64,000 nt of DNA from Marine Group III euryarchaeote CG-Bathy1 (lineage in GTDB: Archaea; Thermoplasmatota; Poseidoniia; MGIII; CG-Epi1), in assembly GCA_001875425.1 (NCBI GenBank), contig MIYU01000016.1:1-64000 (forward strand), read 5' to 3'. The notes under the pieces are model-generated. The model was not told where the DNA came from. It ran no database searches and worked only from the letters and a program-made list of their open reading frames with translations. A program made the translations under genes and the position numbers. Within the stretch, counting starts at the first letter, position 1, and each line of letters opens with the position of its first letter. This document shows, in pieces, positions 18,143 through 26,915 of the stretch.

Positions 18143-19609
18143 CTAACGTGACCTGCCCATTGCCCCTCTTGGAGGTTCTACAACGTAATCTACTTGCATT
18201 TCTGGAGGCCAATCACGTGGAGTATCATCAACCCCTTGTAGAATGATATAGGCGATTATAGTGAAGACAAATAATGCACCAACTGCAGCAGGACGTCCCC
18301 AATTCAATTCATTAACAATAACACCCCAGACTAGAGGGCCCATTATAGCTGCAAAACGCCCAACCATACTATACAGACCATAGAATTGGCCTACGAATTT
18401 AGGTGGAGTCAAAAGAAGCATGTATGGCCTATCAGCAACCCAAAGACCGCTGACTGAAATACCTGCTAAAAATGCTCCTGACCAGATTATGACGTCTGCA
18501 TACGGTACGTCAAAAAGAGCTAGTGCGATAACTACTGTGAAATCAATAAACCACAGATAAAGAACCAAATTTAAGGTCCGTTTTGGTCCAAAAATATCGA
18601 CTATATAGCCCCATAAAAATCCACTTGCAATAGAAGATAATACCCCTACCAATAGAAAGTATTGTATATTTTTGTACCATACAGTAGTATCTGTAGAGAA
18701 ACCGAATTCATTAGTAACATAAATTGACATGAAAATAATTAGAGTGTTTATTGCATCTGTGTAAAAAATTCTCCCTATCAGAAATCTTCCCAAACCTGGA
18801 AACTTTTTTACATTTTCAATAGTATGAATAACTTCTCGAAATGCATCGGAAAGCATACTTTTTTCGAGTTTCGAAGGAGTGTGTGATTCCTTAACAAAAA
18901 GAAAACATGGTACTGCAAATAAGAAAAATAAGAAAGCAGAAAATTGGAACATGCCCGTATATCCTATATGATCCAATAACAAGATACCAGAACCTATTCC
19001 AAAAAGAGAACCGAAATAACCTAAACCGACGCCGAGACCGCCTACTCTTCCACGATTAGATTCAGTAGATATTGAAGGAAGAAGAGAATCGTAAAATATT
19101 AAACCAGCTTGATAGAAATAATTAGCGACAATAAAGAACAGCATAGCGAGATAAATTTTAGTTGAAGTATCAGAGGTGTTGAATAAATTTTGTATTAAGT
19201 TTTCTAAAAAAGTTGGAGATTGGCCTATTAGGGCAGTAAAAGTAACGCAGATTACTGTAGCAACTACGAGAAATGGCATACGTCTTTTAGCTTGATCTGA
19301 AAGAGCTCCCAAAAACGGTGCACTCATGAAAATTAAAGCCATTGAGATAGCATTTGCATAGGCGTAATGTTTGTCTAAACCACCGAGTTCGTTAACTATC
19401 CAGATACCGAGATATAATGATACGACATTCATTGAAAATACAGTATTACCTAGATCGTACGAACACCAAGATAGAATACGGGGCCAAGAAGTTTTAGCAG
19501 TTATTTTATCTCTTTTTTTTAATTCTGAACGCATAGAGGAAACTTTGTCCTTTGTTTCTGATATTTTAGTTGTTACCTTTTGACGTATGCGACTTAAGCG
19601 TTTTTTCAA
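18143..19609 (-). CDS. MFS transporter, UMF1/Atg22-like (copy 1)
   Basis: A 488-aa, about 12-helix protein with a basic cytoplasmic N terminus. The opening WCSYDLGNTVFSMNVVSLYLGIW is the UMF1-family version of helix 1 (W-x-x-Y-D-x-x-N-x-x-F). Typical MFS loops follow (GALSDQAKRRMPF between helices 2 and 3; GRGGG-like NRGRVGGLGVGLGY in helix 5). Substrate unknown; relatives include yeast vacuolar amino-acid effluxer Atg22. Its start overlaps the stop of the next transporter gene by four bases, so the pair is an operon and may be a functional pair. Confidence 0.82.
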   Translation of the reverse strand: MKKRLSRIRQKVTTKISETKDKVSSMRSELKKRDKITAKTSWPRILSWCSYDLGNTVFSMNVVSLYLGIWIVNELGGLDKHYAYANAISMALIFMSAPFLGALSDQAKRRMPFLVVATVICVTFTALIGQSPTFLENLIQNLFNTSDTSTKIYLAMLFFIVANYFYQAGLIFYDSLLPSISTESNRGRVGGLGVGLGYFGSLFGIGSGILLLDHIGYTGMFQFSAFLFFLFAVPCFLFVKESHTPSKLEKSMLSDAFREVIHTIENVKKFPGLGRFLIGRIFYTDAINTLIIFMSIYVTNEFGFSTDTTVWYKNIQYFLLVGVLSSIASGFLWGYIVDIFGPKRTLNLVLYLWFIDFTVVIALALFDVPYADVIIWSGAFLAGISVSGLWVADRPYMLLLTPPKFVGQFYGLYSMVGRFAAIMGPLVWGVIVNELNWGRPAAVGALFVFTIIAYIILQGVDDTPRDWPPEMQVDYVVEPPRGAMGRSR

Positions 19610-21390
19610 GAAGAAGACTCCGATGCAGATTTACTCTTTTTTTCTTCCTCAATAGCAACTCTTCTACCCTCATCCACATCAACTGTAAGGAATAAAAGTG
19701 CTCCTAAAATGACTAGAATTGCGAGACTCATAACTCCAACACGTGCATCGTATTTGAACGCTAACCACCCATAGATTAGTGGACCGAATATCGTTGAAAC
19801 CCTTATACTTAATCCGAAAAAACCGAAGAATTCGAAACTTCTAGAATCGGGAGTCATGGACGCGAAAATACTACGTGCAAGTGCCTGAGAGCCTCCCATA
19901 ACTAATCCTAAAATTGCACCAACTAAAAGAAATTGCAAATCAGCACTTAGACCTAAAGGGCCCCAAACGTTACTACGCATCCAGATAGGAACTGCATCTA
20001 ATTCTTCATCCCCTAACTGACTAGGGTGTTCTGGACCTATTACAAAATTACCATCAAGCGTGGTGTTGAGATCGTAATAAAGAGAGAATCTTTGACCATC
20101 ACCAGTTACTATTTGTTCTATTAAAAAAGCGAGTTCGTCGGCCTGCATCACCCTTTTGTTTTCATCGTCTGGATCCCAATCACCCACTAAGTCTTCCCAA
20201 GCTAAATCAGCCTTACCATTGCCTAGATCAGGTACGGCTTCGACCAAGAACGTTTCTGTAGGAGTGTCGTAAATTAGTTGATAATCGAAATCTTTCTTTT
20301 CAGAGGGTTCTTCTATCGCGAAACCGGTAGCCAATATAATCACTACAACCCAGACAACCAAGGAATACATGAGAGCCTGTTTCGAGCTGGTGAATTCTGC
20401 TATCCATTTGAAAACGGTAGCACCTAATGCACCGACAAATTGAATGATAAGAATAGTAGCGATAAGTGTAGTGCTAGTAACACCTAAAGTGATAACCGCA
20501 TATACTCCGGCTTGTGCTAAAACTGTCTGAATTCCATCATTGAATAACAGAAATGCAATGAGATAAGTAAAAAGAATTTTGAAACTACTAATCTCTCCAA
20601 ATGTTTGTTTAAGTTCACTAAACGCTAATTGAGTTGATTTAACTACGCCTAAACTTGGAAGTGGGTTCTCCACGTGCGGCTCTGGGATTGTTGCAAAGGT
20701 GTATAGTGACCAGCCATACCACCAAAGCCCTACAGAAGCGAGTGCTAGACGAGTGACTAAATCGTCATAATCAAAGATTATCAGAACTATGAGATGAAAT
20801 AGTAAGAGTAGGCCGCCTCCGATGTAGCCATAGGCGTAACCTCTACTGCTTACGTCATCATAATATTCTTCTTTGACTATATGAGGCAATAATGAATTGT
20901 AAAATACTGTTGAACCTGCAAAACCGACATTGGCGATAAAGAAACAACCTAACAGCCACGCCCAATCATGGCCTGTGTATGCTGAAAACAGTAGTAAAAA
21001 CGTGAAAAGGGCACCTGCCGAAGCATAAGTCCTAAGCAACCACATTTTCAAGGGTGCACGATCAGCTATAACGCCAAGCACAGGACTCGTGACTGCAACG
21101 ATGAAAGCAGATAGACCTATTGTCCATGCCCATAATGTTTCGGCACCTAAAGTTGAGCCGAGAAAACCGGGACCACCGGTGTGATATTCGCTTGTAAATA
21201 TTGCAGCAAAATAGATTGGCAAAATAGCTACGGTGATGGATGTTGAAAAGGCAGAATTAGCCCAATCATAAACACACCAACCGCGAACCGCTCTCTGATC
21301 ATCTTCACTTAAATCTCCTAAATCCCCCATGAAACGACCAACGGAACGGAATAATCTCTGTTTTATTGACATGTAGAAATCCTTAATCAT
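19606..21390 (-). CDS. MFS transporter, UMF1/Atg22-like with large soluble insert (copy 2)
   Basis: A 594-aa paralogue of the downstream gene. The helix 1 signature is WCVYDWANSAFSTSI and the helix 2-3 loop is GVIADRAPLKMW. About 110 extra residues, acidic and hydrophilic, sit between two helices in the second half (roughly 358-478, beginning after ATGFAIEEP). They contain a predicted alpha/beta stretch with no recognised motif, and alternation of helices suggests the insert may be extracytoplasmic. M1 or M7 (MSIKQRLF) could be the start. The substrate is unknown; cotranscription with copy 1 is strongly suggested by the ATGA overlap. Confidence 0.82.
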   Translation of the reverse strand: MIKDFYMSIKQRLFRSVGRFMGDLGDLSEDDQRAVRGWCVYDWANSAFSTSITVAILPIYFAAIFTSEYHTGGPGFLGSTLGAETLWAWTIGLSAFIVAVTSPVLGVIADRAPLKMWLLRTYASAGALFTFLLLFSAYTGHDWAWLLGCFFIANVGFAGSTVFYNSLLPHIVKEEYYDDVSSRGYAYGYIGGGLLLLFHLIVLIIFDYDDLVTRLALASVGLWWYGWSLYTFATIPEPHVENPLPSLGVVKSTQLAFSELKQTFGEISSFKILFTYLIAFLLFNDGIQTVLAQAGVYAVITLGVTSTTLIATILIIQFVGALGATVFKWIAEFTSSKQALMYSLVVWVVVIILATGFAIEEPSEKKDFDYQLIYDTPTETFLVEAVPDLGNGKADLAWEDLVGDWDPDDENKRVMQADELAFLIEQIVTGDGQRFSLYYDLNTTLDGNFVIGPEHPSQLGDEELDAVPIWMRSNVWGPLGLSADLQFLLVGAILGLVMGGSQALARSIFASMTPDSRSFEFFGFFGLSIRVSTIFGPLIYGWLAFKYDARVGVMSLAILVILGALLFLTVDVDEGRRVAIEEEKKSKSASESSS

Positions 21391-21419
21391 AATTAAAGAG
21401 GCGATTTTAAGTCGAACGC

Positions 21420-22016
21420 CTATCTTGATTTATTGTAGATTGAAGCTTTTTCAAGAAAATTAGTAAATATTTCTATACCGTATTCTGAATGTTCGACCTC
21501 TGGATGAAATTGAACACCCGCATATGGTAATGATTCGTGTTCCATCACCTGTATTGAGCAATCTTTTGATGAAGCAAGAACTTCAAAGGAATCGGGAAGT
21601 TTCGTAACTTCATCATTATGAGATTCCCAAACTTTGAATTCTGATGGCAGACTTGAAAGAAGCCAACCATTCTTTTTGACTGATAATGACACTTCACCGA
21701 ATTCGGGTATTGTGGCTGGTCCGGCCTCTCCACCAAAATGAGCAGCCATGTATTGATGACCTACACATATTCCTAAAATTGGCCAGATTTCGGAATTGAG
21801 ATATTCAGAAGTTAAACCTAATGAATCTGCTTCTGTACCTATTCTAGGTGCACCTCCAGAAAGAACAAGAGCTTCAAATTTTTCTAAATCATTCAAAGGA
21901 GATGTATTGGGAACAATCTCAGCTTTACAGCCGAGATACGTTAGGACTCGCCATTCTTTATGAGTCCATTGACCGCCATTATCAACAACTGCAACATTCA
22001 TAGAAGGATGAGTCAC
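21420..22016 (-). CDS. guaAA: GMP synthase glutamine amidotransferase subunit A
   Basis: A 198-aa class I glutaminase, the stand-alone archaeal GuaA subunit that passes ammonia to the separate ATP-pyrophosphatase subunit for XMP to GMP conversion. The nucleophile elbow is GICVGHQ (Cys near 84), and the His/Glu pair lies in VQFHPEVEHSEYG. Typical DNGGQ at the N terminus and WESHNDEV are also present. MNVAVVDNGG at codon 6 is a likely alternative start. Subunit B is not in this window. It diverges from the small zinc-ribbon gene that starts 45 nt upstream. Confidence 0.92.
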   Translation of the reverse strand: MTHPSMNVAVVDNGGQWTHKEWRVLTYLGCKAEIVPNTSPLNDLEKFEALVLSGGAPRIGTEADSLGLTSEYLNSEIWPILGICVGHQYMAAHFGGEAGPATIPEFGEVSLSVKKNGWLLSSLPSEFKVWESHNDEVTKLPDSFEVLASSKDCSIQVMEHESLPYAGVQFHPEVEHSEYGIEIFTNFLEKASIYNKSR

Positions 22017-22060
22017 GAAACCTTATTAGGAGAGTCGTTAAAATATGCTTTGAGAAATAA

Positions 22061-22177
22061 ATGAAAGAAACCACTTGTCAAAATTGTAAAATTGAAATTG
22101 AAATTGAAAGCGCATTCTTAGTACCTGGTAGTGATTGGTACTTATGTGAAAAATGCTGGGACGATACGTGGAAATAA
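22061..22177 (+). CDS. 38-aa double CxxC zinc-ribbon micro-protein (not in ORF track)
   Basis: An ATG at 22061 opens a 38-codon frame ending TAA at 22175-22177. It encodes two treble-clef-like knuckles: CQNC at residues 6-9 and CEKC at 29-32, separated by 19 residues, with a Trp-rich tail (CWDDTWK). This spacing is that of a minimal zinc ribbon. The frame exactly fills the gap between divergent guaAA and the convergent membrane gene, stopping 1 nt before the latter's stop codon. Function is unknown; it was too short for the supplied track. Confidence 0.6.
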   Translation: MKETTCQNCKIEIEIESAFLVPGSDWYLCEKCWDDTWK

Positions 22178-22178
22178 A

Positions 22179-23021
22179 CTAATCTTCAACCTGTTGTGCA
22201 AGATAACTTCTAGACAATAATATCTGTCCAGCAGCCCAGAAAGAGAAGAATAATAATACTGAAATAGCTCGGCCATAAATAGTGTTGAATTCGATTGATT
22301 CAGCGAATTTTAATGGTAAAAGATATGCCATTACTTCGTGGAAATAATATGCAGCTGTTGTCATTCCAACCGCTATGAATAAAGTTGCCACCAAGACCAT
22401 TACAAACCAATTAACTACGGAATTGGAACCTTCTGGTATAATTTTAGATAACCTGCTGTAACGTTCATGGCCATAACCCAATTCAATAAATAGAAGAAAT
22501 GATGAGATGAAACATAAAATTTCCACAATCATAGAAGTGTCATTACCTTGGGAACCTAAAGGAATTACAACTACTAGGAAAGCAGAAAGAGCGAGAAGTT
22601 CTAAATTACTGTTGATAACGGAAGGTATGCCTAATATCAATGGCAGTCCTAAAAATATCCAAAGAGCGAATTGGTGTAGAGTTTCGGGCTCGATAGGTAT
22701 ACGATCATTTCCAGACTCGTAAGAAAGAATTATCAACAGGGATAACAGAATAAAGAGAACTAAATTGAAAGTTTTTTGAGAATGATATTGAGCAATTGAG
22801 AATACAGTCCCCATAACAATACCTAAAAATATGGAAAAAATTATAGTGAAATCATAAAAAGTAAACACATCAGAATAACCTACACTTTCAGTAACTACAT
22901 TGAAACCATCAACGAATAATGATTCCTCTGGATTATTAATAACATAAGAAAAATGAAGACAAATTACTAGAGAAATAATGGAAAATAATTGCATCAATTT
23001 TAAAGGATCTTTAACGCTCAT
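22179..23021 (-). CDS. polytopic membrane protein of the MoxR/DUF58 locus
   Basis: A 280-aa protein with about eight hydrophobic helices, short loops and no catalytic motif. It is the last gene of the minus-strand locus; its start overlaps the stop of the DUF58 gene by four bases (ATGA). Membrane proteins of unknown function often accompany MoxR-DUF58 pairs, so a structural or assembly role with them is inferred. No confident family assignment. Confidence 0.55.
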   Translation of the reverse strand: MSVKDPLKLMQLFSIISLVICLHFSYVINNPEESLFVDGFNVVTESVGYSDVFTFYDFTIIFSIFLGIVMGTVFSIAQYHSQKTFNLVLFILLSLLIILSYESGNDRIPIEPETLHQFALWIFLGLPLILGIPSVINSNLELLALSAFLVVVIPLGSQGNDTSMIVEILCFISSFLLFIELGYGHERYSRLSKIIPEGSNSVVNWFVMVLVATLFIAVGMTTAAYYFHEVMAYLLPLKFAESIEFNTIYGRAISVLLFFSFWAAGQILLSRSYLAQQVED

Positions 23022-24529
23022 GCGACCTCCTTGAGTATTGTACTAATTGGAGTATCAGGTTCCCAGCGAATTGCTCTTGCACCTAAAGCTCTGACATCTG
23101 CCAATGCATTATCTATATTTACATTCGTAGAATAGTACGTTATAGGAGATATTTGGTTTCTCTCTCTATCATAATGTAATGTATCTGGTGCAAGGACTGT
23201 TAATTTGTAACCTCGAGCCATAATTTCTCTGAGAGCGTAGCTTGCAGTAATGTCTCGTTCTAATGTTGAAATTAATATAACGGGAGAACGTGGTGTAAAA
23301 TTTCTAACATCACCTAAAACGCTAGCGACACCTCTGTTACCATTTGGTTTAATTCTAGCAAAAGCAGTTAACATATGATAAAGATGCTTTTGACCACTGT
23401 CTACTGGAATTGAAATATGATAACCCCCATAGAAAACCACACCTACACGATTTCTTGTTTGTAGTAAAAAACGAGCAATAGTTGCAGCAACTCTGCATGC
23501 ATAATTCAAAGAATTGTGTATAACAGTACCTGAACCAGAAAGCGCGCGAGTATCTACTAAAAGTAAAACATCTGAAATATCTTCCCTTTCATATTGGTTA
23601 ACCATTAGCTTTCTAGTTCTTCCGAATACTCTCCAATTAATCTTCTTAAAATCATCACCTGGAACGTAATCTCTTATGGAATAAAACCCTCCAGAATCTC
23701 CTAAACGTCTTATGGGGATAGCTCCCTGATAAAGCTTAGGAAATTCACTTAGAATTCCTAAATCTTCTATATCATAAAGCTCTGGAAAAACAACTAAAGG
23801 AGATTCCGCTTGAATATCTGTTTCGTAATAAAAGAAAAATGAAGGATTGTAAAGTCTTAAGCGTGGACTGCCTACACGATATTGACCCCTTACTGGGCAA
23901 TTTAAAGTATATTTATGGATCTTTGTCTGATTCTTTTTAAGTTGAATTATTGTATGGTTTCTTTTTGGTGGTGGTAAAAGTTTTTTCTCTATCAGAGCCA
24001 TTGATTGAACAGAATCTAAACCTGAAAGTATGCCTTCGACGTCTTTTTTAAAATCGGAATTCCAAGGAACTGTCAACTCAATATCAAAGGGGGAAGGATT
24101 TGATATTTCTAACCTATGAGAAACGTTAGTAAGAGTTACTTCTGGTATTTTTGAAATAGAATGATCGCATTCTGCTTTTATTTCTTCTAAGGTAGTTTCT
24201 AAAGATTCTGGGATTAGCCGGTATCTGAGAAACATATACCGCTCTAAATCTAGCTCTTTAGGTAAATTATCAAACAACTCTAAAAATCCTATTGAACGGC
24301 CTTTATTCTCTATAGATAAATTAATATCAACATTGGAGCCCTCAAAAACATTTTCCATTTTTCTTGTAACTTTGACTTTGATTGGACTTGTGTTAACTAG
24401 AGTGTGTACTGAAACAAAACCTAAAATTGCAATTCCTAAAAGAAACAATTGTATGTTATTTATGAATGGAGAGAATAATACTAAAATAGCTCCAAAACCA
24501 ACATACAATACGGCCTTGCTGGTCCACAT
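23018..24529 (-). CDS. DUF58 domain protein
   Basis: A 503-aa protein with two N-terminal membrane helices (about 5-45), a beta-rich central region, and the DUF58 signature at about 270-310: YSIRDYVPGDDFKKINW followed by GRTRKLMVNQYERE. The C-terminal part is von Willebrand A-like (VLLLVDTR, then a Rossmann-like core) with a degenerate metal site. DUF58 proteins are the usual partners of MoxR ATPases. It is 2 nt downstream of moxR and overlaps the next gene, so it is operonic. Confidence 0.85.
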   Translation of the reverse strand: MWTSKAVLYVGFGAILVLFSPFINNIQLFLLGIAILGFVSVHTLVNTSPIKVKVTRKMENVFEGSNVDINLSIENKGRSIGFLELFDNLPKELDLERYMFLRYRLIPESLETTLEEIKAECDHSISKIPEVTLTNVSHRLEISNPSPFDIELTVPWNSDFKKDVEGILSGLDSVQSMALIEKKLLPPPKRNHTIIQLKKNQTKIHKYTLNCPVRGQYRVGSPRLRLYNPSFFFYYETDIQAESPLVVFPELYDIEDLGILSEFPKLYQGAIPIRRLGDSGGFYSIRDYVPGDDFKKINWRVFGRTRKLMVNQYEREDISDVLLLVDTRALSGSGTVIHNSLNYACRVAATIARFLLQTRNRVGVVFYGGYHISIPVDSGQKHLYHMLTAFARIKPNGNRGVASVLGDVRNFTPRSPVILISTLERDITASYALREIMARGYKLTVLAPDTLHYDRERNQISPITYYSTNVNIDNALADVRALGARAIRWEPDTPISTILKEVA

Positions 24530-24531
24530 TA

Positions 24532-25599
24532 TTAATCAGGTGTGACGGCGGGAACTGCAATAGTATTTTTTATTTCTTCGAGAACTAGATCAGATTGAGT
24601 TCCTCGGAATTTTGCTTCTGGCTTTAGAATTATCCTATGAGATAGGACTGGAATAACCGATCTCTTTACATCATCGGGAATTACATAATCTCGTCCACTT
24701 AGAAGTGCCAAGGCTCTAGATAATTTAAGTAAACCTAGACTGCCTCTTGGACTAGAGCCGACAAGTACTCTTGGATCTTCTCTAGTTTGCTGAACAATCT
24801 CAACCATATATCTTAAAATTCTAGAATCGACTTCTACTTCTTCTATAGACTCATGCATGCCGATAACGTTATCGGGAGATGCACGGGCAGAAACATCAAA
24901 ACTATCTTTTCTTCTATTAGCCCTATCACCTATTATTGTTGTTTCAATATCTTCATCTGGATATCCGACACTTAGCTTAACTAAAAATCGATCCATTTGA
25001 GCCTCTGGTAGTGGATAAGTACCTTCATACTCTATTGGGTTCTGAGTAGCTAAAACAATGAATGGTTTATCTAAATGATGAGTTTTTCCTTCTATTGTGA
25101 TTTGTTCTTCCTCCATTGCTTCCAAAAGGGCAGCTTGAGTTTTTGGAGGAGCACGATTTATTTCGTCAGCTAATAAAATATTACAGAAAAGTGGACCTTT
25201 GCGGAAGATAAATTTATTTTTTTCTGGATCGAAAAAATAAGAACCAGTTATATCAGCAGGAAGTAAATCTGGAGTGAATTGAATTCTTTTGAACTCACAA
25301 CCTAATGTTTGAGCGAAGGTTTTGGCCATTAAAGTTTTAGCTAAACCGGGATAATCTTCAAAGAGAATATTTCCATTAGCCAATATTGCGGCAGATACCA
25401 TTTCTATAGTATCTTCCTTGCCTAAAACTACCTGACCTACTTCGTCCTGTATAGTAGCGGCGAGCTGGGCGGTAGCTTTGATTCTTTTATTGAAAGAACC
25501 TATACTACTTGCACTGCTAGATTTTACAATCTTTTTCTTTCCGACTAATTTTCCTTTCGTTGGCTTTTCTTCGATTACATCTTCTTCAAAACTTGTCAT
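24532..25599 (-). CDS. MoxR family AAA+ ATPase
   Basis: A 355-aa AAA+ protein with a lysine-rich N-terminal tail (about 1-40). Walker A is EDYPGLAKT at 81-89, the MoxR-type variant. Walker B is LLADEINRAPPKTQ around 142-155, followed by ALLEAMEEEQIT, and sensor 1 lies in VLATQNPIEYEGTYPLPEAQ. MoxR ATPases act as chaperones that activate or assemble vWA/DUF58 partner complexes. Its stop precedes the DUF58 start by 2 nt and its start overlaps the DUF4350-like gene stop by four bases. Confidence 0.92.
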   Translation of the reverse strand: MTSFEEDVIEEKPTKGKLVGKKKIVKSSSASSIGSFNKRIKATAQLAATIQDEVGQVVLGKEDTIEMVSAAILANGNILFEDYPGLAKTLMAKTFAQTLGCEFKRIQFTPDLLPADITGSYFFDPEKNKFIFRKGPLFCNILLADEINRAPPKTQAALLEAMEEEQITIEGKTHHLDKPFIVLATQNPIEYEGTYPLPEAQMDRFLVKLSVGYPDEDIETTIIGDRANRRKDSFDVSARASPDNVIGMHESIEEVEVDSRILRYMVEIVQQTREDPRVLVGSSPRGSLGLLKLSRALALLSGRDYVIPDDVKRSVIPVLSHRIILKPEAKFRGTQSDLVLEEIKNTIAVPAVTPD

Positions 25600-26906
25600 A
25601 GTGATAACTCCTGTATATTCTTTGCTATTTTTCTGTACCTCGTTTTTGGTATTTGATCCGGTTTTATTAATAACTTTATGAGCTCCAAATCAAGTACTAT
25701 TTTATAACGCTTGACGACGTTTTCAATTGTCCTTAAACGAGAGTGAAAATCTAAACTATCGAACTCATATACATTATATTTTAAACGTAATCTCTCAAGT
25801 AAAACATCTTGTAAATCTTGAACTTTAAGGGGCCTGTATCGTCCTAGATTGACTTCTGGATCCATGAAATAAGGATGACGCCAACGAGTTGGTTTTGGTT
25901 GACGAACTGAAAGTACTAAAGTAAAAATTAATACTGAAATTAAAACGTTAAAACGTATTATTTGAAGTATTTGTGTATCGCCTGAAAGAAGGAAATAAAA
26001 GCCCAGTGCAGTTTTGTAAAGACTACTACCCAAACCATCTTGAGAATGTCTAGATTCATCAAATAAAATTGTTCCATTCTGTGGAATTAAGGTATTTATC
26101 AAATCCATAGCAAACGCAGAATTATTTACTTCATTAGACAACATACCATCAACAAGGAAACTACTATCAGAAATGAATACGACCGTGCCTCTTGTCTTAG
26201 AAGATGTATCTAAAATTTCACATGAAATACCGACTGGGAAACCTGTATCAGGAGCTGATGTATCCCCTCCACTAACATAACCATCTTCATCCAAATCTAA
26301 CCAAGAATTAGCACTAGTAGATGCAAAAACACTGGTTCTGAATAAACCGAAATCGCTACCCCAAAAATTCTTTTTTAGTGGTTCTGTTGGTTTTGCAATT
26401 TCTAATGTTGATGGTTCGTTTAATAAGATTTGATATTCTCTCTGCTGAACGAAGGCATCGATTTCAATCAATGAAACGTTGTCTCTATAATTTTCATCCC
26501 AGACTTTAAGATTTGTAAATTCAATCGGAAATAAATCTGCTACTGAATTAGAATAGTCAAAATCTCCTAAAACTAATGCATTTCCACCTCTAAGAAAATA
26601 ATCAGCTATAATATCCAATTCTATATCTGAATAAGGGCTTTCTGCACCAGCTATAATTAATAGACTTTCAGAAGGCGTATCGATATCTTCTAAAATAGCA
26701 GGATTAGAAAGAATTGCAGAAACGTTGTATTCAGTATTTATTCCTAATTGAGTTCTAAAATCAGAGATATCATTCCAATCTTCACCGTAAGCAGAAAGTT
26801 GGGGGCCTCGTTCTATTTCCTCTTGGAATATAGGAAAAATAAATAAACTGAAAATAGATAAAGAAGCGATTAGTAAAATTAGACCTGTACGATCGGAGAT
26901 AGACAT
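25596..26906 (-). CDS. DUF4350-like membrane protein
   Basis: A 436-aa protein with an N-terminal membrane anchor (about 8-26). A GATase/Rossmann-like extracellular domain follows, with SLLIIAGAESPYSDIELDIIADYFLRGG-type strands and DFDYSNSV. A second hydrophobic segment (about 315-335) precedes a basic cytoplasmic C-terminal region. The pattern matches DUF4350/GldG-like proteins encoded with MoxR and DUF58. FDESRHSQDG before the second anchor is a typical family element. Its stop overlaps moxR (ATGA). The ligand or substrate is unknown. Confidence 0.7.
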   Translation of the reverse strand: MSISDRTGLILLIASLSIFSLFIFPIFQEEIERGPQLSAYGEDWNDISDFRTQLGINTEYNVSAILSNPAILEDIDTPSESLLIIAGAESPYSDIELDIIADYFLRGGNALVLGDFDYSNSVADLFPIEFTNLKVWDENYRDNVSLIEIDAFVQQREYQILLNEPSTLEIAKPTEPLKKNFWGSDFGLFRTSVFASTSANSWLDLDEDGYVSGGDTSAPDTGFPVGISCEILDTSSKTRGTVVFISDSSFLVDGMLSNEVNNSAFAMDLINTLIPQNGTILFDESRHSQDGLGSSLYKTALGFYFLLSGDTQILQIIRFNVLISVLIFTLVLSVRQPKPTRWRHPYFMDPEVNLGRYRPLKVQDLQDVLLERLRLKYNVYEFDSLDFHSRLRTIENVVKRYKIVLDLELIKLLIKPDQIPKTRYRKIAKNIQELSL

Positions 26907-26915
26907 CTTTGGGGA

